DNA of 64,000 bases, taken from contig LGYU01000022.1 of NCBI GenBank assembly GCA_001302245.1, forward strand, positions 109,144 through 173,143, read 5' to 3'. The notes under the pieces were generated by a model. It was not told the origin of the DNA. It made no database searches and saw nothing but the letters and a program-made list of their open reading frames with translations. The position numbers and the translations under genes were made by a program. This document shows, piece after piece, positions 1 through 9,662 of the stretch (within the stretch, counting starts at the first letter, position 1; the number at the start of each line of letters is the position of its first letter). Origin of the DNA: Chitinophagaceae bacterium PMP191F. GTDB lineage: Bacteria; Bacteroidota; Bacteroidia; Chitinophagales; Chitinophagaceae.

Positions 1-857
1 CTTTTTATTACAACCTGTCTAATAGTCCTTATTCTTTACAATATTACTGGGATTACAAATCGGTAAAACACAACCGTGAAGATCACCTGTTGTCATACTT
101 CAGTAAAGAGCCTACCGGTTATACCAATCGTGATTTTGTAGTCAATCCATTTGTTTTTTCGCTGGATCAATATCCTTTTTACAGGGTAGAGGGACATACC
201 GGTATGAAGGCAGATGAAGCAGTAGCTGCTATTAAGAATCTGCGCAGACGTTTTGCGCTCAGCTTTGATGTGGTAACGGCTACTTTAGCTGACCTGGAAA
301 AATTGTTCAGTGACAATAATAATGACAACATCCCGGCATACGGGTTGGAGCATGTGGGCGGTGTACAAAAAGGATATACACTGATCTTACTTTGTGATGA
401 ACATAGTGAAGGTCGTAGGGTGCTGGGAGATTTCCAGGTACCTTTTATGGTGTTTAACAACAAAAAAGATAATAGCCAGCTACAACCTCCCAAACCGGAC
501 GATGTTGCCGTAGTAGAAACAAAATGGCAACAGGCTGTGCTGAATAAAACTGGGGCAGCCGTAAGAACGGACCCTTTACAACGGATACCTGGTATTACTG
601 CCAATATGGAAACAGTTATGCAGCAACTGGGAGTAAAATCGTACGACCAGATGGCGAGACTGACAAAAGACGATATTCCTGTGCTGGCAAAAGCGCTCAA
701 AGTAGATGAAAGTACCATCAATCCTGAATGGTTTAAAACCGCAGCAGACCTGGCAAAAAAAGCTGATATAGAAAAGAACGTTCCGACCGGTGGATTGAAA
801 AAAGAGAATATCAGCACTAATACTGCTACAAAAACAAAAAAAAGGCCGGATAAATAA
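1..857 (+). CDS. eCIS structural protein, C-terminal part (5' end outside window), with helix-hairpin-helix-like tail
   Basis: The reading frame that ends at the TAA at 855-857 is open back to base 3 with no stop, so the start lies upstream of the window. A TTG at 90 is only an internal codon. The visible part is hydrophilic and has no signal peptide or membrane segment. Near bases 575-720 it encodes a helix-hairpin-helix-like stretch (key residues IPGI, then VMQQLGVKSYDQMA), of the sort seen in DUF4332-like domains. The tail is Lys/Thr-rich and low in complexity. It lies 26 bp upstream of the tape-measure gene, so a baseplate or other structural role in the contractile injection system is likely from context. 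I cannot name the exact Afp/PVC homologue from this fragment. Confidence 0.6.
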   Translation, partial: FYYNLSNSPYSLQYYWDYKSVKHNREDHLLSYFSKEPTGYTNRDFVVNPFVFSLDQYPFYRVEGHTGMKADEAVAAIKNLRRRFALSFDVVTATLADLEKLFSDNNNDNIPAYGLEHVGGVQKGYTLILLCDEHSEGRRVLGDFQVPFMVFNNKKDNSQLQPPKPDDVAVVETKWQQAVLNKTGAAVRTDPLQRIPGITANMETVMQQLGVKSYDQMARLTKDDIPVLAKALKVDESTINPEWFKTAADLAKKADIEKNVPTGGLKKENISTNTATKTKKRPDK

Positions 858-883
858 TACCGGAAGCAACCGGAACAACAAGT

Positions 884-2326
884 ATGAGGTCACAACATAC
901 TATACGAAAGTTTTCACTGGAATTGCAACTGGCAGGACAACAGGAGTCTTACCGGTTGCAACGCCGTGCAGCTACATTGATCAAAGAAACCATGCTGAAT
1001 GAACTGGATACAGTATTGACCACCTTTTTCCCCGGAGAAGATTATACACGCATCGGTTGTATAGAGTTGAACCTGGGAACTATTGGCGCTGATGTTTTTG
1101 ATCACGTATTTGTAGAACATTTTATCAGCCTGTTAAAAACCCGTTTATTGTCATTACAGGCAGCTGCGTATAGTAATCAAACCGGTGAAGATATACCGCA
1201 ACATATTCCGGCAACGATGCATGTATTGCAGCAACTGCTTCATTTCCTTGCTCATGGAACAATCGCTTTTGCAGGAAGCACACCGGTTGTAAAAAGCTGG
1301 GAACAACATATTGAACAGGCTTTGCGTGAGCGTCCGCAAATGTTGGCGACTTTATCCGCAAAGTATGTTTCTTTTCACCGTACTATGGCAGAAAGGATGC
1401 TGTTGCAGTTTGAATCATCATTTGTTGAAGTAGTGCTGGAATTACTGGCGCCCGGTATAAAAGGAATGATGGAAATATTGCATCAACTGGAAAAACAGGT
1501 ACAACAGTACAGTTTTGCAGTAGCAATGCATAAAAAAATACTGGCGGTACTGGTATATTATGTGTTGCGGTCAGATTCGGATCTTGCTGTTGCAATGCTG
1601 CAGCAAATAATCACCCAACTGAACAAAGCTGAGAAACAAGGTACTCCACTACGCGCTATGACTGGTATTCCTGGGGGCATTGCCGTTTTACTGCAACCGG
1701 TGTATCCTGTTGCAGTAATGACATTACCCGTTACAAAAGGAGATAAAATACAGGATGTGAATGCCCGTGAGCTACCGCTGCAGCAACCTGAACAGGAAAT
1801 AGCAGGAGAGGTGGCAGAAGAAAGTGTTTTTATTGATAATGCAGGGCTGGTATTACTGCATCCTTTTTTGGCGGACTTTTTTAAAACGTTGCAATTGATG
1901 CAGGATGGCCGTTTTGTAAATGAGCAGGCGCAATATAAAGCTGCACACCTGCTGCAATACCTGGTAAACGGCGAAGAAGAAGCACCGGAATATTGTATGT
2001 TGATCAATAAAGTATTATGCGGTCTGCATAGCGATCAGCATATTGAACGTTTTGTACAATTATCCGATGTAGAAAAACAGGAAGCGCATCACCTGCTACA
2101 AGCAGTGGTAGGGCATTGGACGGCTTTAAAAAGTAGCTCACCCGAAGCATTGCAACAAACCTTTCTGCTACGAAAAGGAAAATTACGTTTTGTCGCAACC
2201 GATCATTGCTGGAAACTACAGGTAGAACAGAAAGCATTTGATATACTGTTGGATAAATTGCCCTGGGGCTTTTCATACATCCAGCTATCCTGGATGGAAA
2301 GCCCATTGGTAACGGAATGGCAATAG
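884..2326 (+). CDS. Contractile injection system tape-measure family protein
   Basis: The protein has 480 residues. The N-terminus has the family pattern of a basic, Gln-rich opening followed by a conserved segment ending in ELNLGTI. The hallmark NAGLVLLHPFL sits at residues 319-329. Known members of this family sit just upstream of the AAA+ ATPase in eCIS loci and are thought to set sheath/tube length. The start is the ATG at 884, 26 bp after the preceding stop. There is no signal peptide, consistent with cytoplasmic assembly. The next gene starts 25 bp downstream, so the genes are probably co-transcribed. The family call is confident; the length-ruler function is known for the family and inferred here. 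Confidence 0.85.
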   Translation: MRSQHTIRKFSLELQLAGQQESYRLQRRAATLIKETMLNELDTVLTTFFPGEDYTRIGCIELNLGTIGADVFDHVFVEHFISLLKTRLLSLQAAAYSNQTGEDIPQHIPATMHVLQQLLHFLAHGTIAFAGSTPVVKSWEQHIEQALRERPQMLATLSAKYVSFHRTMAERMLLQFESSFVEVVLELLAPGIKGMMEILHQLEKQVQQYSFAVAMHKKILAVLVYYVLRSDSDLAVAMLQQIITQLNKAEKQGTPLRAMTGIPGGIAVLLQPVYPVAVMTLPVTKGDKIQDVNARELPLQQPEQEIAGEVAEESVFIDNAGLVLLHPFLADFFKTLQLMQDGRFVNEQAQYKAAHLLQYLVNGEEEAPEYCMLINKVLCGLHSDQHIERFVQLSDVEKQEAHHLLQAVVGHWTALKSSSPEALQQTFLLRKGKLRFVATDHCWKLQVEQKAFDILLDKLPWGFSYIQLSWMESPLVTEWQ

Positions 2327-2351
2327 CTGGCAGCAGTTCATTTTTAAAACA

Positions 2352-5300
2352 ATGGCTATGCAAACTGTAGCTGAAAAAAATACAACATCTGCGGTACCAA
2401 AGAGCAATGGATTGTTTTTTGGCAATACTGTTACCAGTACACGTGCGTTTGTTCAGCCAAAACTGACTGTAAATGAGCCCGGTGATGCTTATGAAAGAGA
2501 AGCCGATGCCGTGGCTGAAAAAGTATTGGGCATGCATGATGCTCCGGTACAGGCAAAGGCTTTACCGGTTACATATGTTCAAAGAAAATGTGCTGCCTGT
2601 GAGGAAGAACAGAAGAAAGATATTCAGCGTAAATGTGCACACTGCGAAGAAGAGGATAAAAACATACAACGTAAAGAACAGGCTCCCGAACAGAATACAG
2701 TAATGGTACAGGGAGATCAGCAAATAGCAACTACACCTGTACAACGTAAATGTACACATTGTGAAGAAGAAGAAAAGAAAATGCAGCGTAAGGAAGAGCG
2801 CGCGCAAGCAACTTCTGCTGATTCAGGATTGAATGATTATGTAAGCAATCTTCCAGGAAAAGGGGATGCGCTTCCTGATGATGTACGCAGTTATTACGAG
2901 CCCAGATTTGGTTATAATTTCAACAATGTACGGGTACATACAGATGTTGTTGCTGCCAAATCTGCACAGTCCATCAATGCATTGGCATATACTACCGGCA
3001 GTAATATTGTTTTCAATAGCGGGCAATATGCGCCGCAGAGTGATACCGGTAAAAGATTACTGGCACATGAGTTAACGCATGTAGTACAGCAGGGTGCAGG
3101 TACAGGTGAGCATATTCAGAAGCAGGAAGGGGAAGAAAGCACCGATGCAAACGGTACGGCAACAGGCAGTGGTAACGCTGTACCTGATTTTGGTACTACA
3201 CCACCGGAGCCCGGTTGTCCGCGTGAACCAACAAGACTGGGTGATGTAACACCGGAGCCTCCCTGTGAGCAAAGTGATACTGAGATTGATGGTGAGAAAT
3301 TCCAATTTTGCAAATCCAGTGATGTATTTAAAGATCCGGCAGATGCAAACAGGTTGGTCAATTTTGTACGCAGCCAGCGTGCCAATGCCACTTTTGAAGT
3401 ACATGCCTATGCCAGCCAGGAAAGTACTAATACCTACAATATTAACCTGGCCTGTTACAGGGCCAAACGGACAGCCCGCAGTATGATCAATGCGGGTGTG
3501 CGTTCAGAAAGGATCCGTATCGTTAATAAAGGGGCTACCACAAGATTTGGTGCAGGCTGGACAGAAGCCCAGTTGCAAAAGAACAGGGTAGTACTGGTAG
3601 CGCCGACGGCGCAGGCGGATCAACCGATGGGTGAACTGCCTGAAAACAGGCACGAGATCGTAAATATTGCACGTGATAAACTATTGCGTGGTGAATACAG
3701 GCTGGCTGCTGATGCCTACATCTCTATGTGGACATGCGGCACGATTCCCAGTATCAGCGAAGCCGTACGCAGAACCACTATACTGATAGAAGATGAACCT
3801 AACGCCCCACAGAATGTAACCCCAATGGGACACCTGATGCCACGTGGCTTAAATACCATTGTACTCAGTGCGGAAATATTCAGCATGTCCAATCCATTGG
3901 AGTGCGTTATGGGCAGGATTATTGATATGTCTTTTCACCACATGGCAAGACCAGAAATACCCGATCCGAACGAAGTACATGGTGCGGCACTGTTCCTGGT
4001 TGAGCTGGCAGGTTTTCAACCCTGTGAACAGGCTGGTACCCCGGATCTTCCGGGATTGCCGGGAACCGGCACGCCTGCAACACGTTTGTGGAATCCACCG
4101 GGCAGGGATCCGATGGCAGCCAATGGCCGCACACCATCCTGTACTGCCACACCATTAGCCGGCCCGCAGGTAAGAGGTGACCGTTCACAGATCGGTCATA
4201 CGGCACCGGTATTTCTTGCTAATGTAACAGCTCCCAATGCCAGTGGTAATACTATTGTAAGGATGCGTGGCGGAATGATCAGTATGGCATCACCTAGTGG
4301 AGCAATGTCGCTCAATGCAGTAATAACAGCAACCGGGAATGCTGCTGATTTCCCTAACTACGAGCTGGGCTTTATACAAACCATCGTAGCCAATGATATT
4401 ACGATCGATTATGTATCAGGGCACCGCCTGAACTTTATATTGCCATTACCTATCAGGGATGGCAGACCTTCTTCTGCAGGTGGTGTGGAACCCTGGTTTG
4501 AGCCGGCCGCAATTGCAACGCCGGATGCGTCGGGTAATGCAACCGTATCATTATCAGATTCACCCTCGCAGAGTATGAGCAGAGACTACCTGGATGTAGA
4601 TAATTCTATAATGGAACCCATGATATTGGGTGGAAGCCAGCAGCAACCGGGACAACCACCGTCTCCGCCTGTAGTACATAGACCGCAGTTTCCTACACAG
4701 GCTGGCAACACATTGAACCGGGCGCGCAAACACGTTGTTTTCAATACCTGGCTGGTTGCACGCCGCACAGGGGCATCACTGGACAGGTATGCTACGCAAT
4801 TCCTGGATGGTACACAGATCACTTTTGATATGAACCTGGACCTTGTAGGAACCAATACTTCCGGTACCTATAATGTTACCATGGACAATGTTACCGATAA
4901 TACACCCATGCAGTTCCGTAACCCCGTTCCTGCTGATATAAGACCTGCAGAACAGCTTACTAAAATGGATCCTGCTCCCCGCAGATCAATCGCAGACAGA
5001 TCGGAAGAGTTGCGTGAAATGCGTCGTTTCTCCAATGAAGTAAATCGTATTGCTGTGCCGATCCGTACGCGCATGGGATTAACGGACAGGATGGAAGCAG
5101 TTATCAAAATTGATCGTACAACAGGACGTATTGCATTCAATAGGCCAGGTAACCGTGCCGTATCGGTATCTTCTCCTGAAAGAATTATACCGCGTGATGT
5201 GCTGGATAATTTTGCAGATGAATTGTTTTTCAATATCCGGAAAGACAGTGTGCTGAATGGCCAGCTTACTACTATAAATGTAGCCCTGCCAGCCATGTCG

Positions 5301-5750
5301 GGCGGCACATCCACTCCGCCAACCTTTACCAATTTGATCGATCGCCCGGGTATAAAGGCAAGGATGCGTGATATCTGGAACCGGTCGGTGGCTGATCCTT
5401 TAAACTTCAGAGAGTTTTCCATTACTGTTTTTATGAACAGAAGCAATCAGCAAATGGAATACGTGTTGCGCGAAGGACCTCCTGAAGATCAGGGTGGTGG
5501 TCATGGCGTGGCTATTTGCTACAACGGAGGGCAACCTTTACCCATCAATATATCGGTGCTTGGTACTTTTCATACACATCCTGATCCTGATGGAAGACAG
5601 GAACCCAGTGATGATGACCTGGGAAATGTCAGGAATAATCCTGACAGATGCGGCACTGAACATTATGTAATAGCCGAAAGGAATGTGTACCAGTATACAG
5701 GCGACAGGCGTATTACGCTGGGCAGAAGAAACGTTGTGCTGGGTAATTAA
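2352..5750 (+). CDS. DUF4157 eCIS-associated multidomain protein with OmpA-like domain and C-terminal JAMM-like protease motif
   Basis: The protein has 1132 residues and is a candidate injected payload. Residues 75-145 hold three CxxC modules (C80/C83, C95/C98, C134/C137) in a QRKCxxCEEE context, with extra QRK motifs. The DUF4157 domain spans about 167-247 and ends in H239-E-L-T-H243, the HExxH of that family. Residues about 310-417 look like an OmpA/MotB fold (F-E-V-H-A-Y-A-S, then R-A-K-R-T). A long middle region is unrecognised. The last 120 residues contain H1074-T-H1076-P followed by S1086 and D1089, matching the HxHP...SxxD signature of JAB/JAMM metallopeptidases, including toxin-type DUF4329-like domains. 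In other eCIS loci DUF4157 marks cargo. Substrate and activity are unknown. ATG at 2352 or 2358 could be the start. Confidence 0.8.
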   Translation: MAMQTVAEKNTTSAVPKSNGLFFGNTVTSTRAFVQPKLTVNEPGDAYEREADAVAEKVLGMHDAPVQAKALPVTYVQRKCAACEEEQKKDIQRKCAHCEEEDKNIQRKEQAPEQNTVMVQGDQQIATTPVQRKCTHCEEEEKKMQRKEERAQATSADSGLNDYVSNLPGKGDALPDDVRSYYEPRFGYNFNNVRVHTDVVAAKSAQSINALAYTTGSNIVFNSGQYAPQSDTGKRLLAHELTHVVQQGAGTGEHIQKQEGEESTDANGTATGSGNAVPDFGTTPPEPGCPREPTRLGDVTPEPPCEQSDTEIDGEKFQFCKSSDVFKDPADANRLVNFVRSQRANATFEVHAYASQESTNTYNINLACYRAKRTARSMINAGVRSERIRIVNKGATTRFGAGWTEAQLQKNRVVLVAPTAQADQPMGELPENRHEIVNIARDKLLRGEYRLAADAYISMWTCGTIPSISEAVRRTTILIEDEPNAPQNVTPMGHLMPRGLNTIVLSAEIFSMSNPLECVMGRIIDMSFHHMARPEIPDPNEVHGAALFLVELAGFQPCEQAGTPDLPGLPGTGTPATRLWNPPGRDPMAANGRTPSCTATPLAGPQVRGDRSQIGHTAPVFLANVTAPNASGNTIVRMRGGMISMASPSGAMSLNAVITATGNAADFPNYELGFIQTIVANDITIDYVSGHRLNFILPLPIRDGRPSSAGGVEPWFEPAAIATPDASGNATVSLSDSPSQSMSRDYLDVDNSIMEPMILGGSQQQPGQPPSPPVVHRPQFPTQAGNTLNRARKHVVFNTWLVARRTGASLDRYATQFLDGTQITFDMNLDLVGTNTSGTYNVTMDNVTDNTPMQFRNPVPADIRPAEQLTKMDPAPRRSIADRSEELREMRRFSNEVNRIAVPIRTRMGLTDRMEAVIKIDRTTGRIAFNRPGNRAVSVSSPERIIPRDVLDNFADELFFNIRKDSVLNGQLTTINVALPAMSGGTSTPPTFTNLIDRPGIKARMRDIWNRSVADPLNFREFSITVFMNRSNQQMEYVLREGPPEDQGGGHGVAICYNGGQPLPINISVLGTFHTHPDPDGRQEPSDDDLGNVRNNPDRCGTEHYVIAERNVYQYTGDRRITLGRRNVVLGN

Positions 5751-5794
5751 CAGCAACCCGGATGTTGTGATGGTTGCAATAACAATAAGGTGTT

Positions 5795-6970
5795 ATGAAT
5801 GAAAAAGAACGAAATCGTACGGCACCGGTAAAAATTGTACCGGACAATACTGACAAAAATGGTGATGGCAACTTCTTTCCTGCACGAAAACATATATCGG
5901 CACAGGAACAACAGGCTGATCATATAGCGGAGCAGGCGGTGAATGCCCCGGCTAAGGCTACTATCTTGCCGGTGATACAGAAAAAAGGTAACGGCGAACA
6001 AGCCGAAATACTGGAGCACGGATTGCAATCTGCAATGAGCGGTGGACAATACCTGCCAGATACCGTTCGTAGCTACTACGAACCCCGGATGGGTTTTGAT
6101 TTCAGCAATGTAAAAATACATACAGGTGCTAATGCTACAGCTTCAGCACAATCGCTGCATGCACAGGCGTATACTGTTGGCCAAAATATTGTATTTAATA
6201 AAGATCGTTATGCACCGGATACTCATACCGGCAAAAAGTTGCTGGCGCATGAACTGACACATGTAATGCAGCAACATGGACAGGCCAGGTCTGTTCAGAA
6301 AAAGGAAGACTGGGATTTTACGCCGAAAGATTATGAAACACTTACCAAAGCCAAAGGTGATCTTACTTTTGGGGTAGACAGTGGTTGGGTTCCACAAAAG
6401 CTGAAGGATAATATCCTGGCTACGTTGAAATTTGTATTGACCTCCAAACCTGTTGAACGTACCAAAGGCATTAATGTAAAAGACTTCTATCATGGTCACC
6501 TGGCTGTTCCCAAAGCTGCTATGACCGAAGAGCTCCGGAAATCACGCAGCCAGTTCTCTTCTGATAGTGATGCACTGGAAGCAAAGGGAAGGGGCGGAGA
6601 ATCGTATGACAAGATCACCAATAAAAATCTGAAAACATTTTCGGAGGCCATGGTGAAAATTGAGAACCTCGCTATTCCATTGGTTGATAAAGCTCTGGCT
6701 ATTAAAGGATGTACTGTAGTATATCACACATTTGAACTGAGCGGACCTGCCGGTATGAAAGCAGGTAGTGACGTGAGGAATATTAAAACGGATATAGATG
6801 GATCACCTGCCGGTTTTTCACCGCCGGATATTAATAATGCCTCCAGCTATACAGACAATTTTGTTCCCATATTACAGTTCGCATTCCTGGTAGATGAAAA
6901 AGGCGCGATACATGTTACAGTAGGTACTACATCCAATTTATCACGGGTTACAGGAACCCCATTGGAATAA
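5795..6970 (+). CDS. DUF4157 eCIS-associated protein with unrecognised C-terminal domain
   Basis: The protein has 391 residues. It opens with a charged, probably disordered 70-residue leader. The DUF4157 domain follows at about residues 75-165, with the segment SYYEPRMGFDF and the H152-E-L-T-H156 motif, closely matching the same domain in the gene upstream (SYYEPRFGYNF). The remaining 220 residues (about 170-391) form a distinct soluble domain that I do not recognise. It has one Cys, no transmembrane segment and a beta-rich end. The gene lies 44 bp after the previous stop and 11 bp before the next start, in the same operon. By analogy with known eCIS cargo, the C-terminal part would be the effector domain; this is inference. 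Confidence 0.75.
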   Translation: MNEKERNRTAPVKIVPDNTDKNGDGNFFPARKHISAQEQQADHIAEQAVNAPAKATILPVIQKKGNGEQAEILEHGLQSAMSGGQYLPDTVRSYYEPRMGFDFSNVKIHTGANATASAQSLHAQAYTVGQNIVFNKDRYAPDTHTGKKLLAHELTHVMQQHGQARSVQKKEDWDFTPKDYETLTKAKGDLTFGVDSGWVPQKLKDNILATLKFVLTSKPVERTKGINVKDFYHGHLAVPKAAMTEELRKSRSQFSSDSDALEAKGRGGESYDKITNKNLKTFSEAMVKIENLAIPLVDKALAIKGCTVVYHTFELSGPAGMKAGSDVRNIKTDIDGSPAGFSPPDINNASSYTDNFVPILQFAFLVDEKGAIHVTVGTTSNLSRVTGTPLE

Positions 6971-6981
6971 AAGCAAGGCAC

Positions 6982-8232
6982 ATGTTTGATCCACTACTCA
7001 GAACAATACCATCTAACATAGCGGGCGCTAAAACTGCCGGCTTTTTTCCACCCGTTGTACAACAGGCGACACCCGCTGCTCAGCAGCCACAAGTGTTGTC
7101 TGGATTTACATCTCCGCAGTTTACCAATACGGGTTTTGCCAATTTTGATGCTGTATACAATGTAGATGGACCTGTTCCCAAAACAGGCACATTACAGATC
7201 ACTCATAAAGTATTTCCGGTGTACCCTGCCTCTATGAACCAGGCGGAGCGTACTGCTTTTGAAACTGATCTTAAAAAAAGTGTACATGATGGCTGGAGTG
7301 ATAAATACCTGCTTACACTGAACATTCCCGGTTTTGCACCGTATCGTTGTAAAGTAGAGGTAACGGTAAATATTGTAACTAATAAAAAAGATGCGCATAC
7401 GGTGATTGATGTTGTAAAGCCGGGAGCCAAAGAAAAACGTTTCCGGTCGAGGGTGTCTGGCATCCATAAAGAAAAAGATTCAGCAACTACGCATACTGCA
7501 AAACTTGATCTTCGTGATCCCTCCAAACCAGAAGAACGCAGAACTGATACTGCTGACCTGATCAAAAATGTAGGCAATTTTGATTTTGACAGTGCGGTGG
7601 TGAATAAGGATTGTGCAGATGATATACAGGAAATAAAACGTTTCATCAGCAGTATACCTGCACCGGTCAATGCTGATAATTGTAAGTATACACTGGAATT
7701 TACGGGCAGAGCCAGTTCTGAAGGATCAGCAGCTTATAACAAGGAATTAAGTCGTAAAAGGATCAAAAGTGTTGAAGAAGAGCTGGGTTCGCAGGATGGG
7801 CGATGCTTTTCTATAGAAAACTCAATTGGTGAAAGAAACGCCTAAGCGGAGGCTGAGTACAGACGCGTAACTGTAGCGGTTTTTATCAATGATGCAGTTA
7901 AGACCAATAAAACACAACAGAATGTGGCTGCACATGAATTTGGTCATATGATAGGATTGGGTGACGAATATATAGAATCAAAACCTGCAATCCCCGGTAC
8001 ATTGCCCAAGGAAATGGGAGACCAGCCTACGCATTATGACGTGGTGAAAGAGGGAATTGACCAGGCTGCTGCCGATGAATTGCTGGTACAGAATTCTGAC
8101 TCGATAATGGCATCTGGCAACACGGTAAAAAGAGGTCACTATATTGCTTTTGTAGCAGCACTGGATGCCATGACCAGGCCGGAAATGCCTGCCAACAGGC
8201 CGCAGCAACGAGTGGCATGGAAAGTGGAGTAA
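6982..8232 (+). pseudogene. OmpA-like / metzincin-type zinc protease, eCIS payload candidate, interrupted by an in-frame TAA
   Basis: A single frame of 416 codons is broken only by TAA at 7843-7845 (codon 288); the frame resumes at once as AEAEYRRVTVAVF. The first part has an unknown N-terminal region and an OmpA-like domain (about codons 190-300, FDFDSAVV to GERNA). The stop splits the conserved end of that domain, where Lys (AAA) would fit. After the stop comes a protease segment: H318-E-F-G-H322-x-x-G-L-G-D328, an HExxHxxGxxD zinc site as in snapalysin-type metzincins, and a Met-turn-like SIMASG at about codon 374. A GTG at 7924 is the only nearby restart and would lose the strand before the zinc helix. 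Likely a recent nonsense mutation or sequencing error; readthrough is not excluded. Confidence 0.75.
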
Positions 8233-8271
8233 GAACATGTTAATAAGAACCTTTCAAATTAAAAAACAAGC

Positions 8272-9606
8272 ATGGCCACTAATAGCCAGAACATTGTAAG
8301 TGCATTGCAGAACTTCCGGCAATTATTACGCAACCGGCTGGAAAGTCATTTGAAAAAAGAAGATAAGGAACTTGCTGATATTTTTCCTGCTGTACAACTG
8401 GCTGAAGATGGAACTGCTTTACACCATTTCATTATACAGCATCAGTTTACTGTAGAAGAATATATAGCGCTGATGACTGCACTGGTACCGCATATACAAC
8501 CGGCTTTTTTTGAAAACCTGATACAGGAATTTTTACCCAATGGGGGCGATTTTCCGGAATTTGGTGGTATAAAGGCCGGCAACAGTCGCAGCATTTTGCC
8601 AACCGGCGAAACGGTGCTGTTTATACTGGCAGGCAGTAATGTACCGGCACGTTTACAGCTACAGGAGCTTTTCAGCCAGGAACACCAGTTCTATAAAGAG
8701 AAACTTTTGTGGCTGGAAGATGTAAAAGAAGGCGAACCTGCTATCAGTGGAAAACTGGTATTGGCACAGGAGTATGTAGAGCTTTTTTTGTTTGATAAAG
8801 TATTGCTGCCGCGTTTCAGCCAGGAATTTCCTGCTAAAAAACTCAGTTCGCAAATGGAGTGGAGCGACCTGATATTGCATATACAGACTGCAGAACAGAT
8901 CAATGATATTAGAACATGGTTACAGCACAATCAAACTTTGTTGCAGGACACAAGCATTGCACGCAAATTAAAACCCGGTTACCGGGCATTGTTCTATGGA
9001 CCGCCAGGTACGGGTAAAACATTAACAGTTACATTACTGGGCAAAGAGTTTGGTAAAGATGTTTATCGCATTGATCTTTCACAAGTGGTTTCCAAGTATA
9101 TCGGCGAAACGGAAAAGAATCTTGAAAAAGTATTCAGTAAAGCGGAGAACAAAGACTGGATACTGTTTTTTGACGAAGCAGATGCATTGTTTGGCAAACG
9201 AACCAACGTCAGTAGTTCACATGACCGTTTTGCCAACCAGGAAGTGTCTTATTTGCTGCAAAGGGTAGAAGACTTTCCGGGTTTACTGATCCTGGCATCC
9301 AATTTCAAAAGCAACCTGGATAAAGCTTTCACACGCCGTTTTCATACCATGATCCATTTCCCCATGCCCGGAGCCGGTGAGCGACTGGAGATATGGAAAA
9401 AAACAATTCCCGCAATGATCAGTCTGGAACAGGATGTAGACCTGAATGTAATTGCACAAAAGTTTGAACTGAGTGGCGCATCTATTCTAAATATTGTACA
9501 GTTCGCTTCCCTGCGTGCTATCAGCAGCGGAAAAATGATAATTGACCAGCAGGACCTGCTTACCGGAATCAAGCGTGAGTTCTGGAAAGATGAAAAAACA
9601 ATCTGA
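8272..9606 (+). CDS. AAA+ ATPase of the contractile injection system
   Basis: The protein has 444 residues. It has a unique helical N-terminal half (1-200) and a C-terminal AAA+ module. Walker A GPPGTGKT is at residues 243-250 and Walker B FFDEADALFG includes D301/E302. Sensor 1 lies in ILASNFKSN and an arginine-finger-like Arg pair in FTRRFHTM. The arrangement matches the ATPase conserved at the end of eCIS operons (Afp15-like), whose exact role in particle assembly or cargo loading is not settled. The start is the ATG at 8272, 39 bp after the broken protease gene. It is the last gene before a strong hairpin at 9633-9662, so it closes the operon. Confidence 0.85.
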   Translation: MATNSQNIVSALQNFRQLLRNRLESHLKKEDKELADIFPAVQLAEDGTALHHFIIQHQFTVEEYIALMTALVPHIQPAFFENLIQEFLPNGGDFPEFGGIKAGNSRSILPTGETVLFILAGSNVPARLQLQELFSQEHQFYKEKLLWLEDVKEGEPAISGKLVLAQEYVELFLFDKVLLPRFSQEFPAKKLSSQMEWSDLILHIQTAEQINDIRTWLQHNQTLLQDTSIARKLKPGYRALFYGPPGTGKTLTVTLLGKEFGKDVYRIDLSQVVSKYIGETEKNLEKVFSKAENKDWILFFDEADALFGKRTNVSSSHDRFANQEVSYLLQRVEDFPGLLILASNFKSNLDKAFTRRFHTMIHFPMPGAGERLEIWKKTIPAMISLEQDVDLNVIAQKFELSGASILNIVQFASLRAISSGKMIIDQQDLLTGIKREFWKDEKTI

Positions 9607-9632
9607 GCATTTTATACTATTCTTCTAAAAGA

Positions 9633-9662
9633 AAAGGTTGTCCTTTTTGAAGGACAACCTTT
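9633..9662. terminator. Bidirectional hairpin terminator ending the eCIS operon
   Basis: A perfect 13-bp stem (AAAGGTTGTCCTT at 9633-9645 and its complement at 9650-9662) has a 4-base loop. It lies between the ATPase stop and the stop of the oppositely oriented T9SS gene, so it can serve both. T-rich bases flank it on both strands. Confidence 0.8.

Noticed and set aside
179..817. Minus-strand open frame of 212 codons opposite the first eCIS gene
   Set aside because: It is fully antisense to a gene with protein-like features; composition is Ser/Cys/Leu-rich as expected of a shadow frame and shows no domain.
4868..5446. Minus-strand open frame of 192 codons within the long DUF4157 gene
   Set aside because: Antisense shadow; the + strand frame encodes a continuous protein across it.
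7924..8232. Separate metalloprotease gene starting at a GTG
   Set aside because: It is in the same frame as the upstream gene, the conserved coding sequence begins before it at 7846, and no start codon precedes that; better explained by a stop within one gene.
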